A DNA stretch of 16,339 nt from Candidatus Iainarchaeum sp. (GTDB lineage: Archaea; Iainarchaeota; Iainarchaeia; Iainarchaeales; JAAZKV01): assembly GCA_018651445.1 (NCBI GenBank), contig JABIDZ010000034.1, positions 1 to 16,339 of the forward strand. Direction: 5' to 3'. A program made the position numbers and the translations under genes. Shown here in pieces: positions 10,001 to 14,797 of this stretch (positions are counted from its first letter, which is position 1; each line of letters opens with the position of its first letter). The notes beneath the pieces were generated by a model. It was not told where the DNA came from. It made no database searches and saw only the letters and a program-made list of their open reading frames with translations.

Positions 10001-10521
10001 TCTAGCGCATTTGGAATAGTTGCGCTCAAACCGAGCAGATTCAAATCTTTATTTTGATTCCTTAACTGCGTAATTGCAATTTCAAGTACTGGGCCACGAT
10101 CACTATCAAGTTCGTGTATCTCATCAACAATCAAACAACCGACGTTGTTTAACCACTCCGTTTTATGCCGCAATAAAGAAGCAAGTTTTTCGTAAGTGCA
10201 AAAAATAACATCAAACTTTTTTAGATACGAACTACTAGAATCTAAGTCGCCAGTAGAAAGAGAAAACGCAATATCAGGGTACTTATTTTTGAAGTCTTTG
10301 TAATGCTCGCTTGCTAGCGCTCTTAACGGACAAGTGTAAATAACTTTTTTTCTTTTATTCATAACTTGTTCTAAAATAAATAACTCGGCGATGATGGTTT
10401 TTCCACTTGCAGTTGGTGCACTAACAACCAAGTTCTTCTCAAGTTTGTCTAAACATTGTTCTTGCATTTCATTGAATTTTGGAAAAGCATTTGTTTCAAG
10501 TACCTTTTTTGCAGAGTCCAT
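7048..10521 (-). CDS. hel308: Hel308-type superfamily 2 DNA helicase precursor containing an intein
   Basis: This is an archaeal Ski2-like 3'-5' DNA helicase that unwinds lagging strands at stalled forks. Visible motifs: Walker A SAPTASGKT (34-42), Ia TCPLRALA (63-70), DEIH (133-136), SATIP (166-170), IV VLVFLNSRKRAE (229-240), HHAGLLP (294-300), V ATPTLAAGVNTPA (320-332) and VI, split as QM (358-359) and CGRSGR (828-833). The C-terminal part matches the family's winged-helix and ratchet region and ends in a helix-hairpin-helix, LKGVGRVRARKLFSAGI (1108-1124). Removing the 468-residue intein leaves 689 residues, the usual Hel308 length. The motifs agree with the start at 10521; there is no Shine-Dalgarno, and ATTAATAC at 10543-10550 lies 22-29 bases upstream, which fits leaderless transcription. 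The precursor cannot be an active helicase until spliced because motif VI is interrupted. Confidence 0.92.
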   Translation of the reverse strand: MDSAKKVLETNAFPKFNEMQEQCLDKLEKNLVVSAPTASGKTIIAELFILEQVMNKRKKVIYTCPLRALASEHYKDFKNKYPDIAFSLSTGDLDSSSSYLKKFDVIFCTYEKLASLLRHKTEWLNNVGCLIVDEIHELDSDRGPVLEIAITQLRNQNKDLNLLGLSATIPNALELAEWLDAKLIASDYRPVKLTEGVAFDNEIEFNTAPSETKDIEKEIDEQLVKEKQVLVFLNSRKRAEGQAKKSSEKTMHHINETNKTKLEKIANSILSVLEQPTSQCHSLADTIKLGSAFHHAGLLPKQRELVEENFRKGVIKIICATPTLAAGVNTPADLVVIPSLYRYGQYGMDLIPVREYKQMCFTKDTLISIDEGLIDIKKIVENKINVSVKSFNTKTRKIELQPITKYYTSKSDKLVNLQFSDFTKLTCTPEHPFAVIKNNSFFWKDAKDLTNDDKIVIAKNCLKSKNTVFFHELFPNNCFVLNQGNLITKYCKKFHCTEKELSKKVKLHYKRMYHIKNNIKAMPIQMFNYIAENLELTNTKKAKLLTHIKSKGGKTNIFPESITKDFLWLVGLIATDGNVNESTKDGSKYTNIRIFNLNKKIITKAKLILTQFNLIPYESIREDGLVGLEVGGTLLADILSKYFGIPKGNKTTSVTTPQLLENLDPYLIGAYLSGVFDGDGNYSKHKQKRGQESFTYRILIVTTSQSFAKGLVILFNKLSIIPSITRYQPIDCKIHGNLVKFTKPLYNIIFRKIEYIQKFNKFSNTIKTNFDINYSKYNNVNTRDCSSNNFDIIRLRHKHVYKKSQTVYNLEIKKNNNYFANGVLAHNCGRSGRPKFSTEGKSIVQANTESQKKLYLEKYVNGELEPILSKLSIVPILRTHVLGLISVNELYDDKSIWKFFEKTLYAKQLNETSEIFDKVIDIVDDLEEMGFVEKKGDYFVATPLGKRVSDLFLDPQSAHNLIQALKNEKDFDEITYLFAWANTSEFSPRMRLPKKLSTIINTEFNSHINKLPFSKEKLFFEMDSIEVYFSALILQEWISEVREQELFEKFGLSPGILFGKARILEWLAYSTIELSKVLGETRHLLPAKKLSLRLKYGVREELLSLVELKGVGRVRARKLFSAGITTPTKVKKSFLKVESLLGKKVCEQLQKQLGLLD
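8041..9444 (-). mobile_element. LAGLIDADG-endonuclease intein inserted in Hel308 motif VI
   Basis: Residues 360-827 of the precursor form a full-length intein of 468 residues. Splicing block A is CFTKDTLISIDEG with Cys1 at 360, block B is TCTPEHPFAVI (427-437), block F is VYNLEIKKNNNYFANGVLAHN (ending at 827), and block G is HN followed by C828 as the +1 nucleophile. Two endonuclease motifs are present: LVGLIATDGN (569-578) and LSGVFDGDGN (672-681), each with its acidic residue, so homing activity may be intact. Residues about 481-540, between block B and the first endonuclease motif, look like a helix-turn-helix. By eye the DNA is more AT-rich and the protein more Lys/Asn/Ile-rich than the flanking helicase, which is usual for a mobile intein. 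The reading frame is uninterrupted. Confidence 0.93.
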
Positions 10522-10542
10522 AAAAAATCTGTTAGATAAAGA

Positions 10543-10550
10543 GTATTAAT
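10543..10550 (-). promoter_or_regulatory. Probable TATA box of hel308
   Basis: The minus strand reads ATTAATAC, placed 22-29 bases before the hel308 ATG. With the archaeal TATA-to-start-site distance of about 26 bases, transcription would begin at or next to the start codon, in agreement with the lack of a Shine-Dalgarno sequence there. Confidence 0.5.
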
Positions 10551-10561
10551 TACTTTGCTAA

Positions 10562-10574
10562 GGTTGGTGCCGGC
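10562..10574 (-). promoter_or_regulatory. GC-rich 13-base element upstream of the hel308 TATA box
   Basis: On the minus strand this reads GCCGGCACCAACC. It stands out in AT-rich intergenic DNA and recurs with 11 of 13 bases identical at 12024-12036, where it is also just upstream of a TATA box. Here 11 bases separate it from ATTAATAC (10543-10550); at the other site 10 bases do. It may be an activator or repressor site shared by two promoters. Only two copies were noticed, so the function is inferred. Confidence 0.4.
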
Positions 10575-10583
10575 AATATGGAC

Positions 10584-11390
10584 TCATAGTTCTGATAACT
10601 TTTGTTTTAGAATTGCTTCATCTTTCGGGTTTGTTACCCCAAACCAAGAATCATTAGTTTTTAGCAACTTTAATTCTAATTTACCTTCTTTTATTAACCG
10701 GCCTAATTCAACAGGTAATAAACACTCTGCTTTTCGATCTTCTAAATGATTTGCTTTGAATTGTAATAGTTTCTCTTCTAATTTATCTAATGTGTTTTTT
10801 TGTAAACCAAATAAATTCATACTAGCTAATGTTTCTTCGTTTAGATTTCGTTCTATCAAATGATTTTTTTGGATATTGAATTCTTCCCGAATATTTACAA
10901 TATTTTCTTTTGTTGTTGTTTCAAAAATCCCTCTATTTGTCGAACCATTTTTTGGAAGAACTTTGCCTAATTCATAACCAACGCAACAACCCTTTGCAGG
11001 ATTGTTTTCTAAGAATTCTCGCGCAGTTCTTAGTGCATTTTCTCCGTATAAATCATCCCCGTTACAAACAACAAAGCTTTCGTTCACAAAGTCTTTTGAA
11101 GCAACTAATGCATCGGTAGTTCCCCACGGTTTATCTCTTTTTTTTGTATCAAAAAGTTGTTTTGCATATTTGATTGGCAAGCCTTGCCAGGTGGGTCCAA
11201 ACATTTCTTTGAAAGGAGTGTTTGTTTTTTCTCCTACGACAAAAATAATCTTTTCAAAACCCGCGTTCTTTGCTTGTTGCATTGAAACTTCAATCAAAGT
11301 TTCGTCGTTTTTTCCAATCTTGGCAAATTGTTTTATTTTGCCTCCAAAACGACTGCTTAAACCCGCAACCATATACACTATGCAAACCAT
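10584..11390 (-). CDS. Sugar-phosphate-type nucleotidyltransferase (268 aa)
   Basis: The N-terminus VYMVAGLSSRFGGKIKQF (5-22) is the nucleotide-binding signature of the NTP_transferase fold (G-x-S-S-R-F-G-G and a downstream K). Later landmarks are KPWGTTDALVAS (87-98) and NGDDLYG (110-116), which supplies the metal-binding Asp. This order matches the family related to UTP-glucose-1-phosphate uridylyltransferases and other NDP-sugar synthases: it would join a nucleoside triphosphate and a sugar phosphate, releasing pyrophosphate, in the cytoplasm. The substrate cannot be read from sequence. The start at 11390 puts the signature at the very N-terminus, as expected; a TATA-like TAATTAAA at 11413-11420 lies 23-30 bases upstream with no Shine-Dalgarno, suggesting a leaderless transcript. 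It ends 62 bases before hel308. NDP-sugars could feed surface glycosylation, but that link is inference. Confidence 0.8.
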   Translation of the reverse strand: MVCIVYMVAGLSSRFGGKIKQFAKIGKNDETLIEVSMQQAKNAGFEKIIFVVGEKTNTPFKEMFGPTWQGLPIKYAKQLFDTKKRDKPWGTTDALVASKDFVNESFVVCNGDDLYGENALRTAREFLENNPAKGCCVGYELGKVLPKNGSTNRGIFETTTKENIVNIREEFNIQKNHLIERNLNEETLASMNLFGLQKNTLDKLEEKLLQFKANHLEDRKAECLLPVELGRLIKEGKLELKLLKTNDSWFGVTNPKDEAILKQKLSEL

Positions 11391-11412
11391 ACTAAAAAAA
11401 CGTTAGATTGTT

Positions 11413-11420
11413 TTTAATTA
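11413..11420 (-). promoter_or_regulatory. Probable TATA box of the nucleotidyltransferase gene
   Basis: The minus strand reads TAATTAAA, 23-30 bases upstream of the ATG at 11390, the position expected for a leaderless archaeal mRNA. It lies in the 50-base gap after the 71-codon small gene, so the nucleotidyltransferase may be transcribed apart from the tiny-gene operon. Confidence 0.45.
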
Positions 11421-11440
11421 GTTTTTGGTTTTTTTGTGTT

Positions 11441-11656
11441 TTAGTCTTTAATTGCTACGAACTCAAAGGCTTTTTGCAAAGCAAGAATCGCTTTTGGTAA
11501 ATCGCTATCTCTTAGAGAATTGGTTTTTTTCCATTCTTCTCCATCTTTGTAGCTTCTCTCCATGGTAGTATTGAAGAATTTCTTTCCTTCACTACTAGTG
11601 TTCTCCCAAACAGCTACTTCGATAGCACCGATCTTTATTTTTTTTACTGGTTCCAT
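11441..11656 (-). CDS. Small conserved-looking protein with VWEN motif (71 aa)
   Basis: The protein starts MEPVKKIKIGAIEVAVWEN and continues with a pattern of beta strands (KIGAIEVAVWEN, KFFNTTMERSYK), a 'YKDGEEWKKTNS' turn and a C-terminal helix (LPKAILALQKAFEFVA). I recall similar small hypothetical proteins from varied bacteria and archaea with the same 'VWEN ... F..T..R.YKDG.EW..T.S ... DLP.....L.KA' layout; their function is unknown to me, and a compact nucleic-acid-binding fold is only a guess. Its start is fixed by a very strong Shine-Dalgarno (AGGAGG, 11664-11669) seven bases upstream. It is the last of three tiny same-strand genes (stop of the previous one 30 bases upstream). Confidence 0.8.
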   Translation of the reverse strand: MEPVKKIKIGAIEVAVWENTSSEGKKFFNTTMERSYKDGEEWKKTNSLRDSDLPKAILALQKAFEFVAIKD

Positions 11657-11686
11657 TTTTACCCCTCCTAAATTTCATGGTTTCTC

Positions 11687-11809
11687 TTAAACTGCGTGTT
11701 CATCAAAATGTCCATAATGAACAAATACATATAATTTGTCGCGTAATCCTGATTTCACGGTCCCGCGCAACCATTCTTCTTGTTCTATATTCTTATAATA
11801 TTCTCTCAT
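11687..11809 (-). CDS. Tiny gene of 40 codons, second in the small-gene operon
   Basis: An ATG at 11809 opens a 40-residue frame ending in TAA at 11687. The Shine-Dalgarno GGAGGG (11816-11821) is six bases before the ATG, as strong as that of the neighbouring 71-residue gene. The peptide begins MREYYKNIEQEEWLRG, is highly charged and aromatic, has no Cys and no membrane segment, and ends GHFDEHAV, so it would be a soluble cytoplasmic microprotein. It sits between the 25-codon and 71-codon genes, with gaps of 31 and 30 bases, a regular spacing typical of an operon. I do not recognise it; partner of the 71-residue protein is a reasonable inference. It falls below common gene-length cut-offs. 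Confidence 0.65.
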   Translation of the reverse strand: MREYYKNIEQEEWLRGTVKSGLRDKLYVFVHYGHFDEHAV

Positions 11810-11840
11810 TCTCTTCCCTCCGTGTGTTGGTACAATTTGT

Positions 11841-11918
11841 TTACAAACGAATGTATGACATATCTCCTACGCTTCTTGGGTTTCCTGCTACAAATCTCAT
11901 TAACTTATTCTCAATCAT
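11841..11918 (-). CDS. Tiny gene of 25 codons, first in the small-gene operon (leader peptide or microprotein)
   Basis: The frame opens with ATG at 11918 and stops with TAA at 11841; an in-frame TAA directly before the ATG rules out a longer version. A Shine-Dalgarno GGAG in AAAAAAGGAGTT (11925-11936) is suitably spaced (8 bases). The peptide begins MIENKLMRFVAGNPRSVGD, has no Cys and no membrane segment. It follows immediately after a long hairpin in the presumed 5' leader, so it may be either a short regulatory leader peptide for the two genes downstream or a functional microprotein. No family is recognised. Confidence 0.5.
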   Translation of the reverse strand: MIENKLMRFVAGNPRSVGDMSYIRL

Positions 11919-11936
11919 TTAATCAACTCCTTTTTT

Positions 11937-11982
11937 GAACCAGTATATGGCCCGAGAACTGTGCTCGGGCTCTGGTTGGTTC
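11937..11982 (-). promoter_or_regulatory. Long two-part hairpin in the presumed 5' leader of the tiny-gene operon
   Basis: On the minus strand GAACCA (11982-11977) pairs with TGGTTC (11942-11937), or in a shifted register AACCAG with CTGGTT. Inside it GCCCGAG (11970-11964) pairs perfectly with CTCGGGC (11956-11950) around a 7-base loop, CACAGTT. The outer 3' arm ends just before the A-run and Shine-Dalgarno of the 25-codon gene, and a TATA box at 12006-12013 would start the RNA almost exactly at the outer 5' arm. The structure is not followed by a T-run on this strand, so it does not look like a terminator for the minus-strand genes. It could be a stabilising 5' structure, a protein- or ligand-sensing leader, or a small RNA. 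Confidence 0.6.
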
Positions 11983-12005
11983 TAATCAGTATTTGACTTT
12001 TTTTA

Positions 12006-12013
12006 TTTATAAA
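12006..12013 (-). promoter_or_regulatory. TATA box of the tiny-gene operon
   Basis: TTTATAAA, within minus-strand GCGTTTATAAATAAAAA, is the best archaeal TATA match in the window. About 26 bases downstream on the minus strand is position 11983, the edge of the hairpin leader. There is no gene between here and 12060; the stretch 12014-12041 is unusually GC-rich. Confidence 0.65.
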
Positions 12014-12023
12014 CGCTCTGAGG

Positions 12024-12036
12024 GGTCAGTGCCGGC
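12024..12036 (-). promoter_or_regulatory. Second copy of the GC-rich 13-base element, upstream of the tiny-operon TATA box
   Basis: The minus strand reads GCCGGCACTGACC, differing at two positions from the copy upstream of hel308 (10562-10574). Ten bases separate it from the TATA box at 12006-12013. It lies inside a GC-rich patch (12014-12041) that also carries a second GACCC-like run. A transcription-factor site is the natural reading, but the evidence is only the repeat and the spacing. Confidence 0.4.
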
Positions 12037-12060
12037 GGGTCTAAAATTAGTGTAGAAATA

Positions 12061-12705
12061 TTATTCCTTAGCCCATTTGTGTAGTTCTTTTAATGCAACT
12101 TCAATTTCGTTTATTTTAGCTAGTTTCTTTTCTAGTGACTTCATTTGTTTTCCACTAGTGTTCATTCGAAAGTCTTTGAGTTCATCAGCGTACTTAGCAA
12201 CTCTCTTATCTTTTTTATAAACAATACTTTCTTTTACAGTTTCAGTTAATTGTTTTCGATAATCAAGATCAGTAACAAACATTTTTATCATTGGTTTCCA
12301 CTTATCATCAGCAACCAAGTGAACTGGTAGCGAAACAGTTTCAACGTCGCGTCGATACTCTTTATCAGTAGTCATTTTTGCCATGTGTTTCCAATACAAA
12401 GGTTCTTTTAATTTTTTTATTTGATTTGATTTATGGTATCGTTCTGCTTGCTTATATTTTTTTGTCCAACCAGAAAGATTTTTTGAGTACAAATCTTTTT
12501 TTTGTTTTAATTCTTTTAGTTTTCTATCCAAAACAAAAGTATTTGGATACATTAATTTTGGCCACGCTTTTTCGCTAGAAAAAACTTTTACTACGCCACC
12601 AATCTTAAAATATCCTTCTAATGCAATTCTTCGCTCTCCACTCTTTGGAGCAAGAGGAAATTTTTCTTCGAACACTTCTAAATCAGAAATAACATTGTGG
12701 CTCAT
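12061..12705 (-). CDS. Uncharacterised basic, helix-rich protein (214 aa)
   Basis: The likely start is ATG at 12705 (MSHNVISDLEVFEEKFP), not the upstream in-frame ATG at 12834, which would run through the divergent nac gene and encode a non-matching hydrophobic lead. The N-terminal 60 residues include a possible small beta domain (RRIALEGYFKIGGVVKVF, then KLMYPNTFVL). From about 60 on the protein is rich in Lys and helical, with coiled-coil-like stretches at about 60-80 and 170-210 (KQMKSLEKKLAKINEIEVALKE spans the latter). There is no membrane segment and no Cys. High basicity suggests nucleic-acid or ribosome contact, but no family is recognised. TTTTTAAG in the minus strand, about 22-30 bases upstream, fits a leaderless promoter in the 66-base gap shared with nac. 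Confidence 0.7.
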   Translation of the reverse strand: MSHNVISDLEVFEEKFPLAPKSGERRIALEGYFKIGGVVKVFSSEKAWPKLMYPNTFVLDRKLKELKQKKDLYSKNLSGWTKKYKQAERYHKSNQIKKLKEPLYWKHMAKMTTDKEYRRDVETVSLPVHLVADDKWKPMIKMFVTDLDYRKQLTETVKESIVYKKDKRVAKYADELKDFRMNTSGKQMKSLEKKLAKINEIEVALKELHKWAKE

Positions 12706-12725
12706 GAAAAAGGAACGCAGAAGAA

Positions 12726-12741
12726 GCTTAAAAACGTTTTT
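12726..12741. promoter_or_regulatory. Divergent promoter region between the 214-residue gene and nac
   Basis: The 66-base gap holds a perfect palindrome AAAAACGTTTTT (12730-12741) overlapping CTTAAAAACG. Read on the minus strand, GTTTTTAAG sits 22-30 bases before the ATG at 12705. Read on the plus strand, CTTAAAAA would start RNA near 12757, leaving a short leader containing the nac Shine-Dalgarno. The two promoters may therefore overlap. Confidence 0.4.
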
Positions 12742-12771
12742 GATTATTATTTTCTTAATAAAGGTGATATT

Positions 12772-13101
12772 ATGTTTCCAGGTGGAATGAATCCAAAGCA
12801 AATGGGCAAAATGATGAAGCAAATGGGTATTCAAAACGATGACGTGGATGCTGCAAAAGTAGATATTCTATTAAAAGACGGAACAAAAATTAGTTTCGAC
12901 AATCCTAGCGTACAAGCAATGACTGTGCAAGGACAAAAAACTTATACTATTACTGGAGAAGCAAAAGAAGAAAAAACTCTTCCCCAAGAAGACATTGAAA
13001 TGGTAATGGAACAAGCAAAAGTTTCAAAAGAAAAAGCTATTGCCGCATTAGAAGCGAAAAACGGGGATATTGCAGAAGCGATTTTTTCTTTTCAAGAATG
13101 A
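12772..13101 (+). CDS. nac: Archaeal nascent polypeptide-associated complex protein (NAC)
   Basis: The protein is 109 residues and starts MFPGGMNPKQMGKMMKQMGI, the characteristic N-terminus of archaeal NAC. The NAC beta-barrel domain follows at about 21-70 (VDILLKDGTKISFDNPSVQAM, then TYTITGEAKEE in the next strands), and a UBA domain closes the protein (EDIEMVMEQAKVSKEKAIAA, then NGDIAEAIFSF). In archaea NAC is a homodimer that binds ribosomes and newly emerging chains. The start at 12772 is chosen over an upstream in-frame ATG (12697) because the family begins here and because GGTGAT (12764-12769) lies just upstream as a Shine-Dalgarno; the upstream ATG would overlap the divergent gene. The next gene begins 46 bases after the stop. 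Confidence 0.95.
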   Translation: MFPGGMNPKQMGKMMKQMGIQNDDVDAAKVDILLKDGTKISFDNPSVQAMTVQGQKTYTITGEAKEEKTLPQEDIEMVMEQAKVSKEKAIAALEAKNGDIAEAIFSFQE

Positions 13102-13116
13102 TTTATATCGAGCAAA

Positions 13117-13127
13117 ATATTATATTA
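13117..13127 (+). promoter_or_regulatory. Probable TATA box of the GNAT-like gene
   Basis: ATATTATATTA lies about 22-31 bases before the ATG at 13148, in the gap after nac. A second candidate, ATTTATAT (13101-13108), touches the nac stop codon. The position supports the start at 13148 rather than an earlier in-frame ATG at 13070 inside nac. Confidence 0.45.
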
Positions 13128-13147
13128 TCTCAAATTGTTCATTTATC

Positions 13148-13639
13148 ATGGGTGCTTTCCAAGTAGTCGAAAATATGGCGTTACTTACGCAAGAACAAAG
13201 GCATGCATTTCATGAAATCGTTGCGCCTTATTTTGCAGAAAAGGATTTGTACTCGCTAGTTAATTCAAAAGCATTACTTGTTTTACGCGATGGGAAAGTT
13301 GGGGGTTTTGTAGTTTATGGTTCGCGATGGTGGAGTAAAACCGCAAATATTTATTTTACTTATGCTGATGCTAAGACTAATCGGGAATTTCGAGCGCTGT
13401 TTGGAACATCGTTGGGGCGTGCATTGATTGGCGAACTTGTTAGGAAACGAAAGGTGCATTTTAGAGCGATGATTGCAAAAACCGGGGCTAATTTTGAAAA
13501 AAAGCTTGTTGCTGAAGGCGTGCTTAAAAAAAGTTATTCTGCACTCGGCGATAATTTATATGTTTATACACTGGACGCACAAAAAAAGAAGGTGCTTGGG
13601 AATTTAGCCGGAGTTAATCGTGTTAGGCGAAGAGTTTGA
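13148..13639 (+). CDS. Small protein, possibly a divergent GNAT acetyltransferase (163 aa)
   Basis: The chosen start MGAFQVVENMALLTQEQ is supported by a TATA box 22-31 bases upstream; an ATG 27 bases later (13175) is an alternative. After a helical N-terminus come strands and helices in the order of a GNAT fold: SKALLVLRDGKVGGFVVYGS (strand pair), a segment IYFTYADAK, then TSLGRALIGELVRKRK, which resembles the GNAT pyrophosphate-binding loop and helix, and a strand plus helix FRAMIAKTGANFEKKLVAEG near the position of the usual 'N..A...Y...GF'. The canonical Q/R-x-x-G-x-G/A signature is only partly present, so the assignment is weak. The C-terminus is basic (RVRRRV). It is convergent with the 357-residue gene, with five bases between stops. 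Confidence 0.55.
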   Translation: MGAFQVVENMALLTQEQRHAFHEIVAPYFAEKDLYSLVNSKALLVLRDGKVGGFVVYGSRWWSKTANIYFTYADAKTNREFRALFGTSLGRALIGELVRKRKVHFRAMIAKTGANFEKKLVAEGVLKKSYSALGDNLYVYTLDAQKKKVLGNLAGVNRVRRRV

Positions 13640-13644
13640 TAATC

Positions 13645-14718
13645 TTATTTCTCTTCTGCTTGTGCAATGGAAGCAGTATCTCTTGCAACCGAAACCGTTA
13701 GTTCTAACGGAATTGTTTCTCCTTGTGAATGATTTGTAGTTAGTTTTGCTTGGAAACTACCTGGAGTTAGAACAACTTCTTGGTTTAAGTCTTCGATAAA
13801 AATACTGGCGAAATCAAATTCTCCTATTTGATAAAAGTCTCCGCCGTACGCGGCTAGTTCTGTTTGTAACTCGCTTAAATAAGTAGTTGTACTTCGAAGT
13901 GCTAAAGAGGTTGTTTCTCCAAATGTGAAAGCCATTGCTTCGGCATTAGCGTCAATTGCTTTTACTTGTGCTTCAAAAGTATTTTGATCAACATTTCCAT
14001 CAAACATTGCTTCAAAAAATAAGTCTTCTCCAAGAATAGTTAATGCGAGTGATTCCTGTATTGTAAAAATCTCTGGTTGTGCAGTAGAGTTATTGCTTTC
14101 TGATAATTCTAATTCTAAAACAGCTTTTCCCTGTAATTTGATTGTTCCAAAAACTGTAATAATGTCTCCAGGCATAGTTGTTAAATTTGCTAGCGTAACC
14201 GTAGTAGGATAATCAAAAGTAAAGTCTCTTGTAATGTTTAAATCAGCGTTTTTAACCGAAATAGTTTTGGGAGTATTAATTGTAACTCTTTTCATTGCTT
14301 GTCGTTCAACTCCAAAAAAATCTATCGCAAAAATACTTTGCACTGCGTCGCTAATAACCGCACTTTTCTTTAAATCAATTTCAGCAAAATAAAACCATTG
14401 GTCTTCACCAGTTTTTCTAAAAGAAGAACTTGTTATTCGGCTTACTTCGTCAAGATCCTTTACTGTACGATCAATCGCAGGTTTGTCAATAGAACTAGTA
14501 TCAACAGCAATTCTAATCGAAGTTAATTCTTTAATTACATTAGCATCAAAACCAATTTCGTAATCAAAAGCACTTGCCGGAGTATTCAAAATATCTGCAG
14601 GATTAATTGTTGTTGTAGGTTCGTCAGAATTATATGTAAATGCAACTGCGATAATACTTCCTGCTAAAGCGATAACCACTATTATAACTAGTATTTGCAT
14701 TGATTTTGTTTTGTCCAT
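13645..14718 (-). CDS. Membrane-anchored exported protein of unknown function (357 aa)
   Basis: A short basic N-terminus (MDKTKSMQ) precedes a single hydrophobic helix at about 8-27 (ILVIIVVIALAGSIIAVAFT). There is no Cys for a lipobox, so an uncleaved anchor with an outside domain is most likely. The outer part, about 330 residues, is rich in Thr, Ser, Asp and Ile, has no Cys, and carries sequons (N159 and others); the repeated pattern of alternating hydrophobic residues suggests beta structure, with possible duplicated halves. No family is recognised. The start is supported by AAAGGTTA just upstream as a weak Shine-Dalgarno and by a TATA box about 40-48 bases upstream shared with the divergent FKBP gene. 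Confidence 0.75.
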   Translation of the reverse strand: MDKTKSMQILVIIVVIALAGSIIAVAFTYNSDEPTTTINPADILNTPASAFDYEIGFDANVIKELTSIRIAVDTSSIDKPAIDRTVKDLDEVSRITSSSFRKTGEDQWFYFAEIDLKKSAVISDAVQSIFAIDFFGVERQAMKRVTINTPKTISVKNADLNITRDFTFDYPTTVTLANLTTMPGDIITVFGTIKLQGKAVLELELSESNNSTAQPEIFTIQESLALTILGEDLFFEAMFDGNVDQNTFEAQVKAIDANAEAMAFTFGETTSLALRSTTTYLSELQTELAAYGGDFYQIGEFDFASIFIEDLNQEVVLTPGSFQAKLTTNHSQGETIPLELTVSVARDTASIAQAEEK

Positions 14719-14744
14719 ATTAATAACCTTTAAAAGTCTTCTTG

Positions 14745-14766
14745 ATAAGAATTTTCTTATAAATTA
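14745..14766. promoter_or_regulatory. Symmetrical divergent promoter with inverted repeat
   Basis: ATAAGAATTTTCTTAT (14745-14760) is an inverted repeat with 7-base arms and a 2-base spacer, and it overlaps CTTATAAATTAG (14756-14767), a TATA box that reads well on both strands. Transcription would start near 14786 to the right (FKBP) and near 14734 to the left (357-residue gene); both predicted leaders are short and begin with an AAAGGT Shine-Dalgarno. One TATA box may serve both genes, and the inverted repeat could be an operator. Confidence 0.5.
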
Positions 14767-14797
14767 GAATAAGACATGTGTTTTTAAAGGTGTTTTT

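Noticed and set aside
11677..11922. An 81-codon plus-strand frame across the tiny-gene region
   Set aside because: It has no Shine-Dalgarno or TATA box, an unconvincing composition, and lies antisense to two frames that do have strong Shine-Dalgarno sites.
11937..11995. tRNA-like sequence on the plus strand (GGTTCTAATC near a GC-rich stem-loop)
   Set aside because: The 7-base loop lacks a U at position 33, the T-arm does not pair, and no acceptor stem can be formed.
11937..12005. Hairpin plus T-run on the plus strand as an intrinsic terminator
   Set aside because: No plus-strand gene lies upstream, and the T-run is about 14 bases beyond the stem.
12697..12771. Longer nac start at 12697
   Set aside because: Archaeal NAC begins with the MFPGGMNPKQM motif at 12772, which has its own Shine-Dalgarno; the extension overlaps the opposite gene.
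12706..12834. Upstream extension of the 214-residue gene to an ATG at 12834
   Set aside because: The extension would overlap the start of nac and encodes a His/Lys/Phe-rich lead unlike the rest; the TATA box and divergent layout favour 12705.
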